Positions 1 through 9,514 of a stretch of DNA of 64,000 bases are shown piece by piece; within the stretch, counting starts at the first letter, position 1; every line of letters starts with the position of its first letter. The DNA is from Armillaria gallica (Eukaryota > Basidiomycota > Agaricomycetes > Agaricales > Physalacriaceae), in assembly GCA_037576215.1 (NCBI GenBank), contig JBANDB010000001.1, positions 2,914,001 to 2,978,000 of the forward strand. The letters are read 5' to 3'. The notes under the pieces are model-generated. The model saw only the letters and a list, made by a program, of their open reading frames with translations. It ran no database searches and was not told the DNA's origin. Position numbers and translations under genes: made by a program.

Positions 1-50
1 GATCCAAGCTAGAGATTTATGACAACGATGATGATAACGATGAATAGGTA

Positions 51-1538
51 TCAATCAGACCAGTCATCAGCAATGTTGGTCGAGGGTCCTGCAGCTGATG
101 GCACCTTCCTCAAGCATTTCTTCATCTTCTCCACATATGCCACTGTCTTACCATTCCCCTCCTCATCCAACCACATCTTCTTCTTGATGTCCTGTTTCTC
201 TTCCTTCACCTTTTTAGCCTTCGCTTCAAGATCCTCGGGATCGTCCTTGTCTCCCCAGAGCTTCCTGCTCTCTGCAAGGTGGCTTGGCATGTCATACTTG
301 TTGTTCTCCTCCTTCACTAACCATACTGCATTGATCATCCAACGACATGCTTTGTTCTTCAATTTATTTGATATAGGTGGTGGTATGCCCTTGGCATTGC
401 CATGTACACATGGAATGTATCAGACAGTAGGCACAGGATCCTTTTCTTTATTGAGGGCCTCATAAAAGTCAGTCAACTGTTGGTTGTCAGGGCTTATACT
501 CATTACCACAGAACAAAGGGACTCACAGCTTTCAAACGATACAATGGCACATGTGATTCATATCTTCCTGTGACAAGATCTTCCCCCTCATAGATGTCGT
601 CGTCCTCCGACATGAGCGTGTACGTTAGTGCCAGTACAAACTTTGGATCCTTCAATGGATGACCATCTGCAAGACTGTCATACTTGTGCTGGCGAATGGT
701 ATATTTCTGTTGTGACAGCTGTTAGCTTAGCCTTTCTAGCAAACGAATGACTTACCCCCTTCTGGCAGCTCTGCTTAACTAACTTTCCCATCTCTTTCTT
801 TCCCTTCTCAGACTTTGCAGAGATGCTCTCCTCGACTGGTTCTTCACCTGTACCTGACCCCATCGCTAGCATAGGCTCAACACTCTCTTCCTTCTTCACA
901 GCCTTGTGAGCATTCTTGGCCATCTCCTGAAAGCACTTCATGACATGATCATAAAGATCCTCCACTGTGATTGCAGCTATGGCAGGTCCAGCAGCCAGGG
1001 CATGAGAGGCTCCTTTTGTGATGATATAGCTGCAGATTGTCCTGATGCTGAAATCATTGTCCTTGTCCCTTGCCAGCTTGTCCCAGCGGAATCGAAGGTG
1101 ACATTGTTTTGTGATTTTGTTCATTGGCCAGGCTGACTTGTCTTCAGGGTATGGTGGTACAACAGACAATGTCTTGGGCAGGCCCATAAGCTCATTAAAA
1201 ATCATGCGGACAAGGCCCTGGTCAATTGGAGTAAGTATCCTTATCAACTGGCTAGAAGAATTGATACTCACCTTGAATATATTCGAGTTGGCATGGAACG
1301 TACTCAGTTCAAGCTTTTTCTTCATCTTGTCATCAAGCTTGCCCCCTGAACCCTCGTTCTCCAGATCCTCTTGTGCCAGCTGTGCCTTCATTGCCTTGAG
1401 GGCATCCTTGATCTGAGCGACTTCACCTTTGAGTGCTTGGATTTGTGCTTGATCCCGTTCTCGACCTTTCTTGAGCTGCTTACTCTCATCCATCAGCATG
1501 GCAACAATTTCACCGAGTTCATTGAGGTGAAAAATCAT
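51..1538 (-). CDS. Coiled-coil protein of an Agaricomycete repeat family, possible pseudogene
   Basis: Read from the ATG at 1536-1538. The N-terminal third is a Lys/Glu/Gln-rich coiled coil (repeated heptads around MDESKQLKKGRERDQAQ). A globular part follows with RFRWDKLARDKDNDFSIRT, then an acidic linker and a charged C-terminal tail ending at 51-53. At least three introns are visible, with GTGAGT/GTAAGT donors near 1275 and 757. After the last join the frame meets a TGA at 420-422, but coding-like sequence continues in the same frame to the end (KACRWMINAVW, then a Lys/Glu-rich stretch). Either the last intron is drawn wrongly or the copy is dead. From memory this resembles multi-copy hypothetical proteins of mushroom genomes. 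No catalytic motif is visible and I assign no function. Confidence 0.5.
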
Positions 1539-2375
1539 GGCATTTTTCTAAGATGCGGTGGGACCATTGGTTGTGATGGTTAACTGGATGGAGGCCATAG
1601 TGTACTCAGAGCAGAGGGTGTAGGGTGAAAAGAACATGTATTAGATACCAAAAACATGAACACAGTATTTGTGCTATCCATGACAGACAGTGAGCAGAGA
1701 AAGAAGCCCAGGTACAGTGTGGGACGGGTCAGGTGGGGCAGCAAATGAGAATTCATGGGGGATTGAGAGAGAAACAGTGGGGGGAATCAGGGCATATTCA
1801 GATGACAATTTGTAAATTCAGATCAATTCACTTATGAGGTATTTATAGCATAATCCAAGGAACTTCTCAGGGATTCCGGCAATATTCTCACATTATCCCA
1901 CTGCCAAAATCCTCGATCATATGCTGTGTAGGGCTTATTTCACTTCAACTAGGCAACATTTTTGGTCTGTGGTTGACTTAGCACATCTAGATCACTTTAG
2001 TTGGTGAGGGAGCATGAGGCCTTTGTATGCAGAGCAGTTCAATTAACTAGCAAGGTGTAAACATGAGGACAACTCTTCTTCTTACTTAGTTCTTCTAGAT
2101 TAGTTCTTCTAGATTACTTATAGCCACCCTTTTGGGGTTGACTCCATAAACTTAATTCACTTCAGTCAAGGATATGTGATTGAACCAGTGATTGATTAGG
2201 TAGCTATAAGGCTACTAGCACAAACGTGGGGGGAATGCTTTCCTGCTGTTATGCATCTAGTCACTGCTAATTTATACAATTTCTAGCCTAGGTATAGGAG
2301 CTTGTATCTAAAAGTAATTATGGTATGAGCTTTGGGTATCAATACAAATGATGAGTAATTAATTTACAAGGATTG
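1539..2375. other. AT-rich intergenic stretch
   Basis: No open frame with coding character is seen on either strand. A short direct repeat of 'agttcttctagatta' lies around 2088-2115. The 5' side presumably holds the promoter of the coiled-coil gene reading leftward. Confidence 0.5.
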
Positions 2376-2652
2376 CATTGAGGCTCACTGCCTTGTCATC
2401 ACACAATCAGAGGGGAGGCTAGTGGTATTCGTTGAAAAGGCCCAATCGTCCGGATGAATAAGGCAGACATTTTGGACTAAATTTGAACTTCGTATTCTGT
2501 TAGAGTATCCTATTTTGATACTGTGCTTGATCTTTGTTTTTTCCATCGATTCTTTGGTATCTAAATCACCGCGATTTCTTCTTCCCTTCGGCTCTTTATG
2601 ATATGTATGATACCCAGGAAAATACAACACAGTACATCGTCACAATCACCAG
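2376..2652 (+). repeat. Displaced 3' end of a seven-helix protein gene (copy 1)
   Basis: This stretch matches 54190-54440 in the same orientation. Both contain 'cattgaggctca', an identical run starting 'gctagtggtattcg' (2418 here, 54212 there), 'gacattttggact', and 'acatcgtcacaatc' near the right end, with moderate divergence between. Translated, both share the C-terminal tail LVVFVEK followed by a stop, so the unit is the last coding bases plus 3' UTR of the seven-helix family of the 50-56 kb region. No upstream exons of that family are found here, so this is an orphan 3' end left by transposition, recombination or deletion. Confidence 0.7.
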
Positions 2653-3160
2653 CAAGGACATAGAACCTCATCCTGGGCTCATCCGAAGGTAGCGCATTGG
2701 CCAAGGGGAATAGGAAGGGCGAGTGTTCTGGTTACATGAAACTCTGTTTTGATCTCTAAGTTGTCTACGTTCGCATAAATTACCAAAGTGAGGCAAAATA
2801 GTAGCACTGAAAAAGTAGAGATGCCGTGACGCTGGTACATGGGTGACGGTATATGGAAAGTCGCATGGCGCGGCGGCCTCGACGGATGTCTCGGTAAGGA
2901 TCCGTCGGAAAGATAGAATATGCCGTTTCAATAAGCAATCGCTGAACATTACGACAAATAAGGCTCGACTTCAAGTTGAACTTGGGGGATGGTACGCAGC
3001 GGGTTAGAAACTCGAAGTCTCCTTGCTACGCCTCGGCTAAGCCATGCAGAAATAGGGGCCATTTCCGGCAATATCGCCGCCGGCTAGCGGTTCGCACAAA
3101 GTTTCCCTCAAAGAACCATGGAAGAGCCGACCCACAGATATCCTCCTTCCTATCTATACA

Positions 3161-4425
3161 ATGCCTCGACTCCTGCGTGTTGCAGCAGCTCAAGTCGGTA
3201 GAATCGACCGCGGGACGCCCAGAGCCCAAGTCGTCGCTCGCTTGATTGCCCTTTTGGAAGAAGCGGCGGCGAAAACCGTCAAACTAGTCGTGTTCCCAGA
3301 AACCACCTTCACTACGTTCTTCCCTCGATACCTCTTTACTGATGAGAAGGAACTTGATTCCTACTTTGAGGTCGAAATGCCGAAACCGGGATTGTCAACT
3401 CGGCTAACGTGAAGCCATTCTTCGATAAAGCGGCGGAACTGGGGGTTGACGTCGTCATCGGATATGGAGAAAAGACTCCCGAAGGTACATCATACAACAC
3501 CGCTAGCTACGTCTCTGGCGGTAGGGTTATGTCCAAGTACCGCAAGGTTCATCTGCCAGGAAGTTTTGGTCAGTAAACTTCACCGGCCATGATATGGAGA
3601 ACTCACTGTGTCTTCGAACTAGAGCCCTTCAACGACCACCCCGATACAACCAATCAGCTCGAGAAGAGATACTTCAAGCCGGGGAACCTCGGATTCCAGG
3701 CTTTCGGGCCCCCGCGCTTCGCCATGAAACGAGGAGCCCGATCATTGGGATGCTGATATGCAACGACCGAAGATGGGGGGAAGGTTGGCGATGCTACGGC
3801 CTGCAAGGCGTGGAGATAATGTGTATCGGATATGTGAGTCCCAGGACACTTATCGTTCCTGCATTCTCATTCCTCTTCGCAGAATACGGTCGCATGGGCC
3901 CCAGAACTTTGGGGTGCTGATCCGAACATGGACCGAAATGATGCTCGGGAAGACGCTCTAGTTCGTCTTCAGTTCCTCCGTTCCGTGCTAGTTCCTCTGA
4001 CAGATAGAACAGTTCCACCACAAACTCGTCTGTCAAAGCAACGCATACATGAACGCGAGTAGGTCCTTTTTTGCTTCATTTGAAGACGCCATCGTTCATT
4101 GTTACAGCTTTCTGTATCACTGCTGCGAGATGTGGCTTGGACGACGGCAAATTTGAGCTGATAACTGGTAGCATGATTGTGGATCCCGAAGGCTATATCG
4201 TTGCCGAAAACAAAACGGATAGCGATGAACTGATTATAGCTGACATAGACTTGGATGCCTGCCAGTACGTAATACGTCTGTCTCTACTGTTGAGGGTAAG
4301 CTTACAGCCCTTGTCATAGACAAGGCAAAAACCGCACATTCGCGTTCGCAAAGCATCGGCGACCCGAGCACTATGGAGCTATTGTCGAAAGAGCAGGAGT
4401 AGTAGAACCGCCAGAGGTTGTTTGA
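3161..4425 (+). CDS. N-carbamoyl-amino-acid hydrolase (nitrilase superfamily), with two frame slips
   Basis: Hydrolyses N-carbamoyl amino acids to the free amino acid, CO2 and ammonia, the last step of hydantoin utilisation. The start MPRLLRVAAAQVG is typical of the family. The Glu-Lys-Cys triad is visible: Glu in VVFPETTFTTFF, Lys in KYRKVHLPG and Cys in GMLICNDRRW. LICNDRRWxExWRxxGLQG and the FHHKLVCQSNAYMNA block are characteristic of carbamoylases. Introns fall near 3569-3622, 3833-3883, 3960-4005 and 4057-4127, and around 4266-4321. The stop is at 4423-4425. Two frame changes are needed to read the family sequence through, each equivalent to one missing base: near 3383 (one more C after ATGCC) and near 3745 (one more C in GCCC). 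The gene is therefore either inactivated or carries sequence errors. The permease gene 2.3 kb downstream would suit import of its upstream substrates. Confidence 0.8.
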
Positions 4426-5204
4426 GTGTTAAGGAATAATAACGCAAGAGTGCGGCTGCAGTAAACGTCGATGTATTTAATGAAGCCTGAAGGTTGGATA
4501 AAAAGCAACGTACCTACTTCCTTTTGTACATCTTCATGTTGTTATGAATGTAGAAATTCTGGAGAATGCATATTTTCTGAAGCTTCGAGGAGTCAAGAAT
4601 AAAGGGATAGAAGGGTCTTGTGGTGAAACTGTTCAAGCTGTGTTCAACGTTGGTGTCGGAAGAAAATGACATGAATTTGTCACATGACTCAGTGACTCAA
4701 CGCGACTGTGACACGACACGCTGATTTAGTATGACGCGTCGTCATCGCGTCAACAACTTGGGCGATGGCGAACCGCCCTCGAGATTTTCCAATTGATGTC
4801 AATTTACTACGCGTGGATCGACTGAAGATCTTCTTCGGTGATGCCTGAAGAGTAAAAATAGATACCGAAAAACGACATACCCCAGAAAAGCCTAAGGAAA
4901 AGTGGGGAGTCCCTGTCCTCAAAATGCTGACCCTGGATTACTCAAGGGATCGATTTTTTGGCTTTAAACCTTTTTGAGGAGGCTCGGTGTTCGATTCTCA
5001 AGGCCCTGAACAGCGAAAGAGGAAAACGGAACTGAGAATATCATTAGGAATTCATCGAAGCTTCCGGACTTTTGTGATAGTACAGTATTCATTGACGAAA
5101 CGTCATTCATTTAAATTTCACAATAAGAATGCTCCATTTGTCTCTTGCAAAAGAAGTTTATACTCAGGTTGGAACTTTGGAGGTCGTCAGTTGCAGAAGA
5201 AAAT
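4426..5204. other. Intergenic region between convergent genes
   Basis: Holds the 3' flanks of the carbamoylase and of the aldolase-like gene. I see no coding exon and no structured repeat. Short open frames on both strands lack coding character. Confidence 0.5.
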
Positions 5205-6380
5205 TTAACGAGCTAGAAAGCATACGTTCATATAAGTACTCTCCCACCACTGGGTAGTCTTGGCAGTGAATTCGGCGTCCTCGTTCGAGATGATGATCTT
5301 TTTGAGTCCGTTAGCAGCGGCGGCCTCGGCCATGAGCTGGACTTTGCATTGCCGGTCGAGGGCAGCGAACAAGTAGACGGCTTCGTCGACGGTGTTTCCA
5401 ACTGAGGAAAGATCAATAAGATACACAGTCGACAGTAGTGATAGAATGAGCTTAACGAGTCAAGAGTCCGTGATTTTGCAAGATGCAAGTCTTAAACTTG
5501 GGACCCAAAGCTTTGGCAATATTTTCGCCCTCTTCCTTGGCAAGAACGACGCCGCCAAAGTTCCCATACACGCAGTGGTTATCGTAAAATAAGCACGAGT
5601 CCTGAGTCAGGGTTTCGATAGGGCGTCCGAATGCAGACCATGCTTTGGCGCTGACGGAGTGGCAGTGAGCAGCTGCTTTAATGTCGGGGCGAGCCTTGTG
5701 GATAGCACTGTCTGTAGATGCCAGCACATTCAGTCAAGCCAGAGTCGGTACCTTTGGTTCACTTACGTATGTAGAATCCAGCCGTGTTGATGGGTAGCTG
5801 AGCGCCATGCTTGGTAACATAACCGTCAGGACCGACAAGACACAGCATTGATTTCTAAAAAGAGCGCGGCGTGAAAAGGTCCGAGTTTGTCTACAAAGCA
5901 CTCACGGTCATGGTCGAGAAGTGTTCTGCAAAGGGGTTCATCCTTCCCACATTGTAAGCCATTGGATTAATCATCGTGGGGGAGGACTAACCAGTAATGG
6001 TCAGGAAGAACTGGATCACGGACGGTTATGTGACCAGAAAGTCCCTCAGCAAAACCCATCTTTCCCCAGTAACGGAAGGCAGCAGCCATATGCTCCTGGA
6101 TAGATGTTAATTCTCCTATAGGCTTGTAAAATTCGCTGGTTCTTTTACCTTGATCCATTCGCGTTCTTCGTAGGGGTTGTCAAACGTTGGGACAGCCGCC
6201 AACTCAATCGTTCCTAACAGCTATTCAGAAACAGAAAGGGTGAAGATACACTTGCTGAAGCCTACCTTGTTTGTTTCCACGCCAGGTCCGTTGCAAAGGG
6301 TTATCTGCGAGGCCCTCTAGTGACTGGCGGAACACGCCATTGGAAGTGCCGTTAGTAGTACCAGTTGCTGTGGGAGACAT
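5205..6380 (-). CDS. Class II aldolase/adducin family protein
   Basis: Zinc-dependent aldolase/adducin fold protein of roughly 300 residues. The ATG at 6378-6380 gives MSPTATGTTNGTSNG, a low-complexity lead common in fungal members. Introns follow, then EHMAAAFRYWGKMGFAEGLSGHITVRDP (substrate-loop and Gly-rich region). The metal-binding His pair is in AAAHCHSVSAKAWSAFG, a further His in CILQNHGLLT, and an EAVYLFAALDRQC helix follows. All exons join in frame, with clean GT-AG introns near 6219-6266, 6095-6149 and 5714-5766. Fungal members are diverse and the substrate cannot be told. The gene diverges from the NCS1 permease, sharing a 305-bp intergenic region that suggests co-regulation. Confidence 0.85.
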
Positions 6381-6685
6381 GGTTCCTGGACAAGGTGGGA
6401 GGATGGTTTCATGGTTTTAAGACTTGGTGTAATATTCACGGCCGAATGTGGGGTAAGAAGCCATGTTGGCCGGGGCGAAAGGATTAAAGCCAATGAAATA
6501 GGAGCGATAACTAGATCAGATTCAAGATCTCACTGAAGCGTCGTTCCAAAAGAGGAAATGGATTTTCACAGCGTAACCCCATTTGCCGCGGCGTAAAACA
6601 CCCGCCCTTGCATCGACAACGATGGACTTGAAAAAAGGACCTACGCGACCAGTTTTCTTCAGCATCTTGCCCTTTATCCGCCGCC
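6381..6685. promoter_or_regulatory. Divergent promoter of aldolase-like gene and NCS1 permease
   Basis: This 305-bp spacer lies between the two start codons. It carries a GATAA at 6506-6510, a second on the other strand (TTATC, 6674-6678) and a CCAAT at 6490-6494. GATA-type sites are the known targets of fungal nitrogen-catabolite regulators, and their presence upstream of a nucleobase-type permease fits nitrogen control. Five-base sites occur often by chance, so this is only suggestive. Confidence 0.35.
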
Positions 6686-9024
6686 ATGCAGTTCAGTCAG
6701 TTCCTCGATAAAATTCGCATCCAGGCTGAGGAGGTTGACTTGCACGACGCGGACGACGCGGAGGTCATCAAGTGTCAACCAGATCTTCTTCCAGTACCTC
6801 CTTTGCCGGAAGGACCGAGGAAATGGGGCGCGGTTCATTTGGCAGGATACTGGATTGCTGAGGCATTTGGTGCGTGCTACTGATTTTTGGTAGAGAGATT
6901 TTCCTGACTGGAATTGCAGGTATTAGGTCTCGTGCACGATTACTTTCTTCTCCAAAATCATTCTCATTATCCGCAGTCAGTATCAGGTAGCTTCGACGGC
7001 GGTCGCCAGCGGTCTTTCGCCAGGTTCAACGATTGGCGCGGTCTTTCTCGGGCATATCTTAGTCTGTAAGTGTACCGGTCAGATATCATCACAACACAAT
7101 ACTCATATCCTTTCTAGCTATTGCCTGTGCATGCAATGGATGGGTAGGCGCGACGTATGGTATCAATTTTCCAATGTTCTCGAGGGCCTCGTTTGGTATC
7201 AGGTACGACGATACTCCTTGATATGCAGCTGCTATTGATGCTTGACGTAGAGGGACAGCTATTGCTGTCCTATGTCGCGCAGTTGCAGCCATTGTTTGGT
7301 TTGGAACTCAGACATATCAAGGTGTGATCTCAATGTGCTCACGAAACGACTTGTTGTTCATTTTTAGTTCAGGCGGCCAATGTATTGAAGTCATGCTGCG
7401 CGCAATCTGGCCTTCGTTCAAATCCTTCCCAAATCACCTTCCTGCTTCTGCTCATGTCACGTCTTCTCAGATGTTATGTTTCTTGTGAGCGCTCTTTTCC
7501 GTGTCTGATAAAGTTTCGCGACTTACGGCGTCCAGTATCTTCTACATTATTCAGCTACCTCTTTTATGGATTCACATCTCCAAGCTCCGTTATCTTTTCA
7601 TGGTCAAGGTCATTATCATGCCTATCTTTGGCTTTACATTGTGTGAGCTCCTTTCGTTCACTCCGCTCCATTCTTGTTCTGATAGTGATAGTTGGCTGGG
7701 CCGTCGGCCGCGCTCACGGATTCGGTCCGGTATTCAGTCAAGGAACCAACACCACGACGTCGCCTGCTGCGGTCCTGTTTTTTTCGGCGATGACCTCGGC
7801 CGTTGCTACAAAAGCTACGCTCGCTCTCAATATATGCGTATGGTCATCGCAATTTTACTCTTCCAAAGGCTCATATGAGTCACAGGATTTCACACGATAT
7901 GCTAAAAGTAGGCGCACCGTTGTGTGGACAAATATCTTTTCCCTGTCCATTCCAGTCACACTTTGCGCGTGAGCTTCCTTATAAGCATTTGTCCAGACCT
8001 CCGTTCTAAATACTAACCTTACAAGTATACTCGGAGTCGTAGTGACATCCGCCGTTCAGGTCATTTACGGTGTCACTACATGGAATCCTCTGCAAGTATG
8101 TGAACTTTGGAGCAGCCGCGCCGCGCAGTTTTTCGCCGCTTTCTGTTGGTCTTTAGCAGTTGTTGCGACCAACATTTCTGCAAAGTGAGTTGTGTATTTA
8201 CTGAAGCGATATCATATTGAGTTGATTGATTAAAAGCTCCACTGCCGTTGGCAATGACCTTATGATCTTATTCCCCGAGTACATCAACATTCGTCGCGGT
8301 CAATACATTTGCGCCATTCTTGGTGTCGCCGCCTGTCCTGTCTGTTCATTTCAAGCCATGTCTAATAAAACTCGTGCTGACAACGTATTCTACAGTGGAT
8401 TGTCCAAAACTCGGCCAAATCGTTCACTTCCTTCCTTGGTGGATACAGCATATTCTTAGGTCCCATTGCCGGAATTTTGCTGTCGGATTATGTGAGTCTA
8501 TAATCTGCGTATTACATTTTATCTGATTGTATTCGTAGTTTATCCTTCGTCATCGGAACCTGGAAATCCCCGCCCTCTACCGTCATGGGCGCGGCCAGTA
8601 CTGGTAGGCTATCGTATTTTATCCCAAAGCACACATCCTTATCGTAAACATAGGTATACCTCCGGGTTCAACTGGCGCGCAGTCGTGGCGTTTACTCTCG
8701 CACTCATTCCAAACCTTCCCGGATTTGCCGGCAAGGTCAACTCCCACCTTCATGTTCCAATCGGTGCCACGTATCTTTTGTAAGCCCGATCCAATTCATA
8801 TCAACAGTGATTTGACTAATGGTGCGAATAGCTCCGTCGTTTGGCCTTTGGGAGTGGTAGTTGCATCCGTTCTCTATCTCACGTTCAGCTTCTTCTTCCC
8901 TCTCCTGATTGAGAAGAAAGATGTACAAGCTACTTTTACCAGCCACCATGATAGTCTGGCGGATGAGAAGGATGAGAAGGATGAGAAGGAGAATTCTGCA
9001 ACTGTTCATATACAAGGGGTTTAG
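6686..9024 (+). CDS. NCS1-family permease (uracil/allantoin/hydantoin type)
   Basis: Plasma-membrane nucleobase-cation symporter-1 of about 500 residues with roughly twelve membrane helices. The ATG at 6686 begins MQFSQFLDKIRIQAEEVDLH. Family landmarks in order: KWGAVHLAGYWIAEAFGIS (helix 1), STAVASGLSPGSTIGAVFLGH, INFPMFSRASFGIRGTAIAV, the substrate-site-like VWFGTQTYQGGQC, TSAVATKATLALNI followed by DFTRYAK (usual consensus NIPDFTRY, here NICDFTRY), ISANSTAVGNDLMILFPEYI, and SFLGGYSIFLGPIAGILLSDY. It ends in a charged Asp/Glu/Lys tail. About a dozen short introns all join in frame, so the gene reads as functional. It is closest to the fungal Fur/Dal4-type group. The exact substrate (uracil, allantoin, hydantoin) cannot be read from sequence. 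URC1 and the carbamoylase nearby suit uracil or hydantoin. Confidence 0.88.
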
Positions 9025-9066
9025 GTCAATTCAAGATCATGACATCTTATGTGGTATTTATTTATA

Positions 9067-9301
9067 TTATTGCTATTTTCATAAATGATGAGATTCTCGA
9101 AAAGAAAAAAAAAGGTTTTGACAAAACGTCCGAGCACGATCTCAGCCTGCGCCATCTGAGACAACCCACGAAACAACGTATGACGTCAATTGTCATAACC
9201 CTCTGAATACCCGCTCAGAGGCCTTTTAGCGGGGCCCAAACAAGCCTCAAAACTTTTAAATTATTTTTTTGCAATCTCATCATTTATGAAAATAGCAATA
9301 A
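9067..9301. repeat. Short element with perfect 29-bp inverted ends (MITE-like or shared 3' hairpin)
   Basis: The left arm 9067-9095 (starting TTATTGCTATTTTC) is the exact reverse complement of 9273-9301, 29 of 29 bases. The arms enclose 177 bp with no open frame, including an A-run, a T-run and a GC-rich centre. It sits 43 bp after the permease stop and 214 bp before the ABC transporter stop (convergent genes). I see no clear target-site duplication, so it may be a degenerate MITE or a bidirectional 3'-end hairpin. Confidence 0.75.
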
Positions 9302-9514
9302 GTAGTATAGACTCACGATAACATGCTGATGACTTACACTCCTCCTCTTGACACCCGTGTCATAAGTAGGATTTCGACGCACGCGAAGGGCACCTCACCT
9401 CATGGCCAGTAGGACTCGTGTCAATCAATGTCTTTGCGCAACGTTAACAGGAATAACAGATTCCGCATCATGGGGTGCGATGATCGCTTTTATTTTCCAT
9501 CCGCCGATGTCTGT

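Noticed and set aside
19..465. Plus-strand open frame of 148 codons
   Set aside because: It is the shadow of the minus-strand exon 51-362, which has the coding composition.
4925..5015. Possible tRNA (a TTCGATTC-like T loop near 4990)
   Set aside because: The flanking bases do not form a five-pair T stem or an acceptor stem, and no anticodon arm is found.
7385..7972. Plus-strand open frame of 195 codons within the permease
   Set aside because: It runs through several introns of the NCS1 gene and mixes its frames; the spliced permease explains the region.
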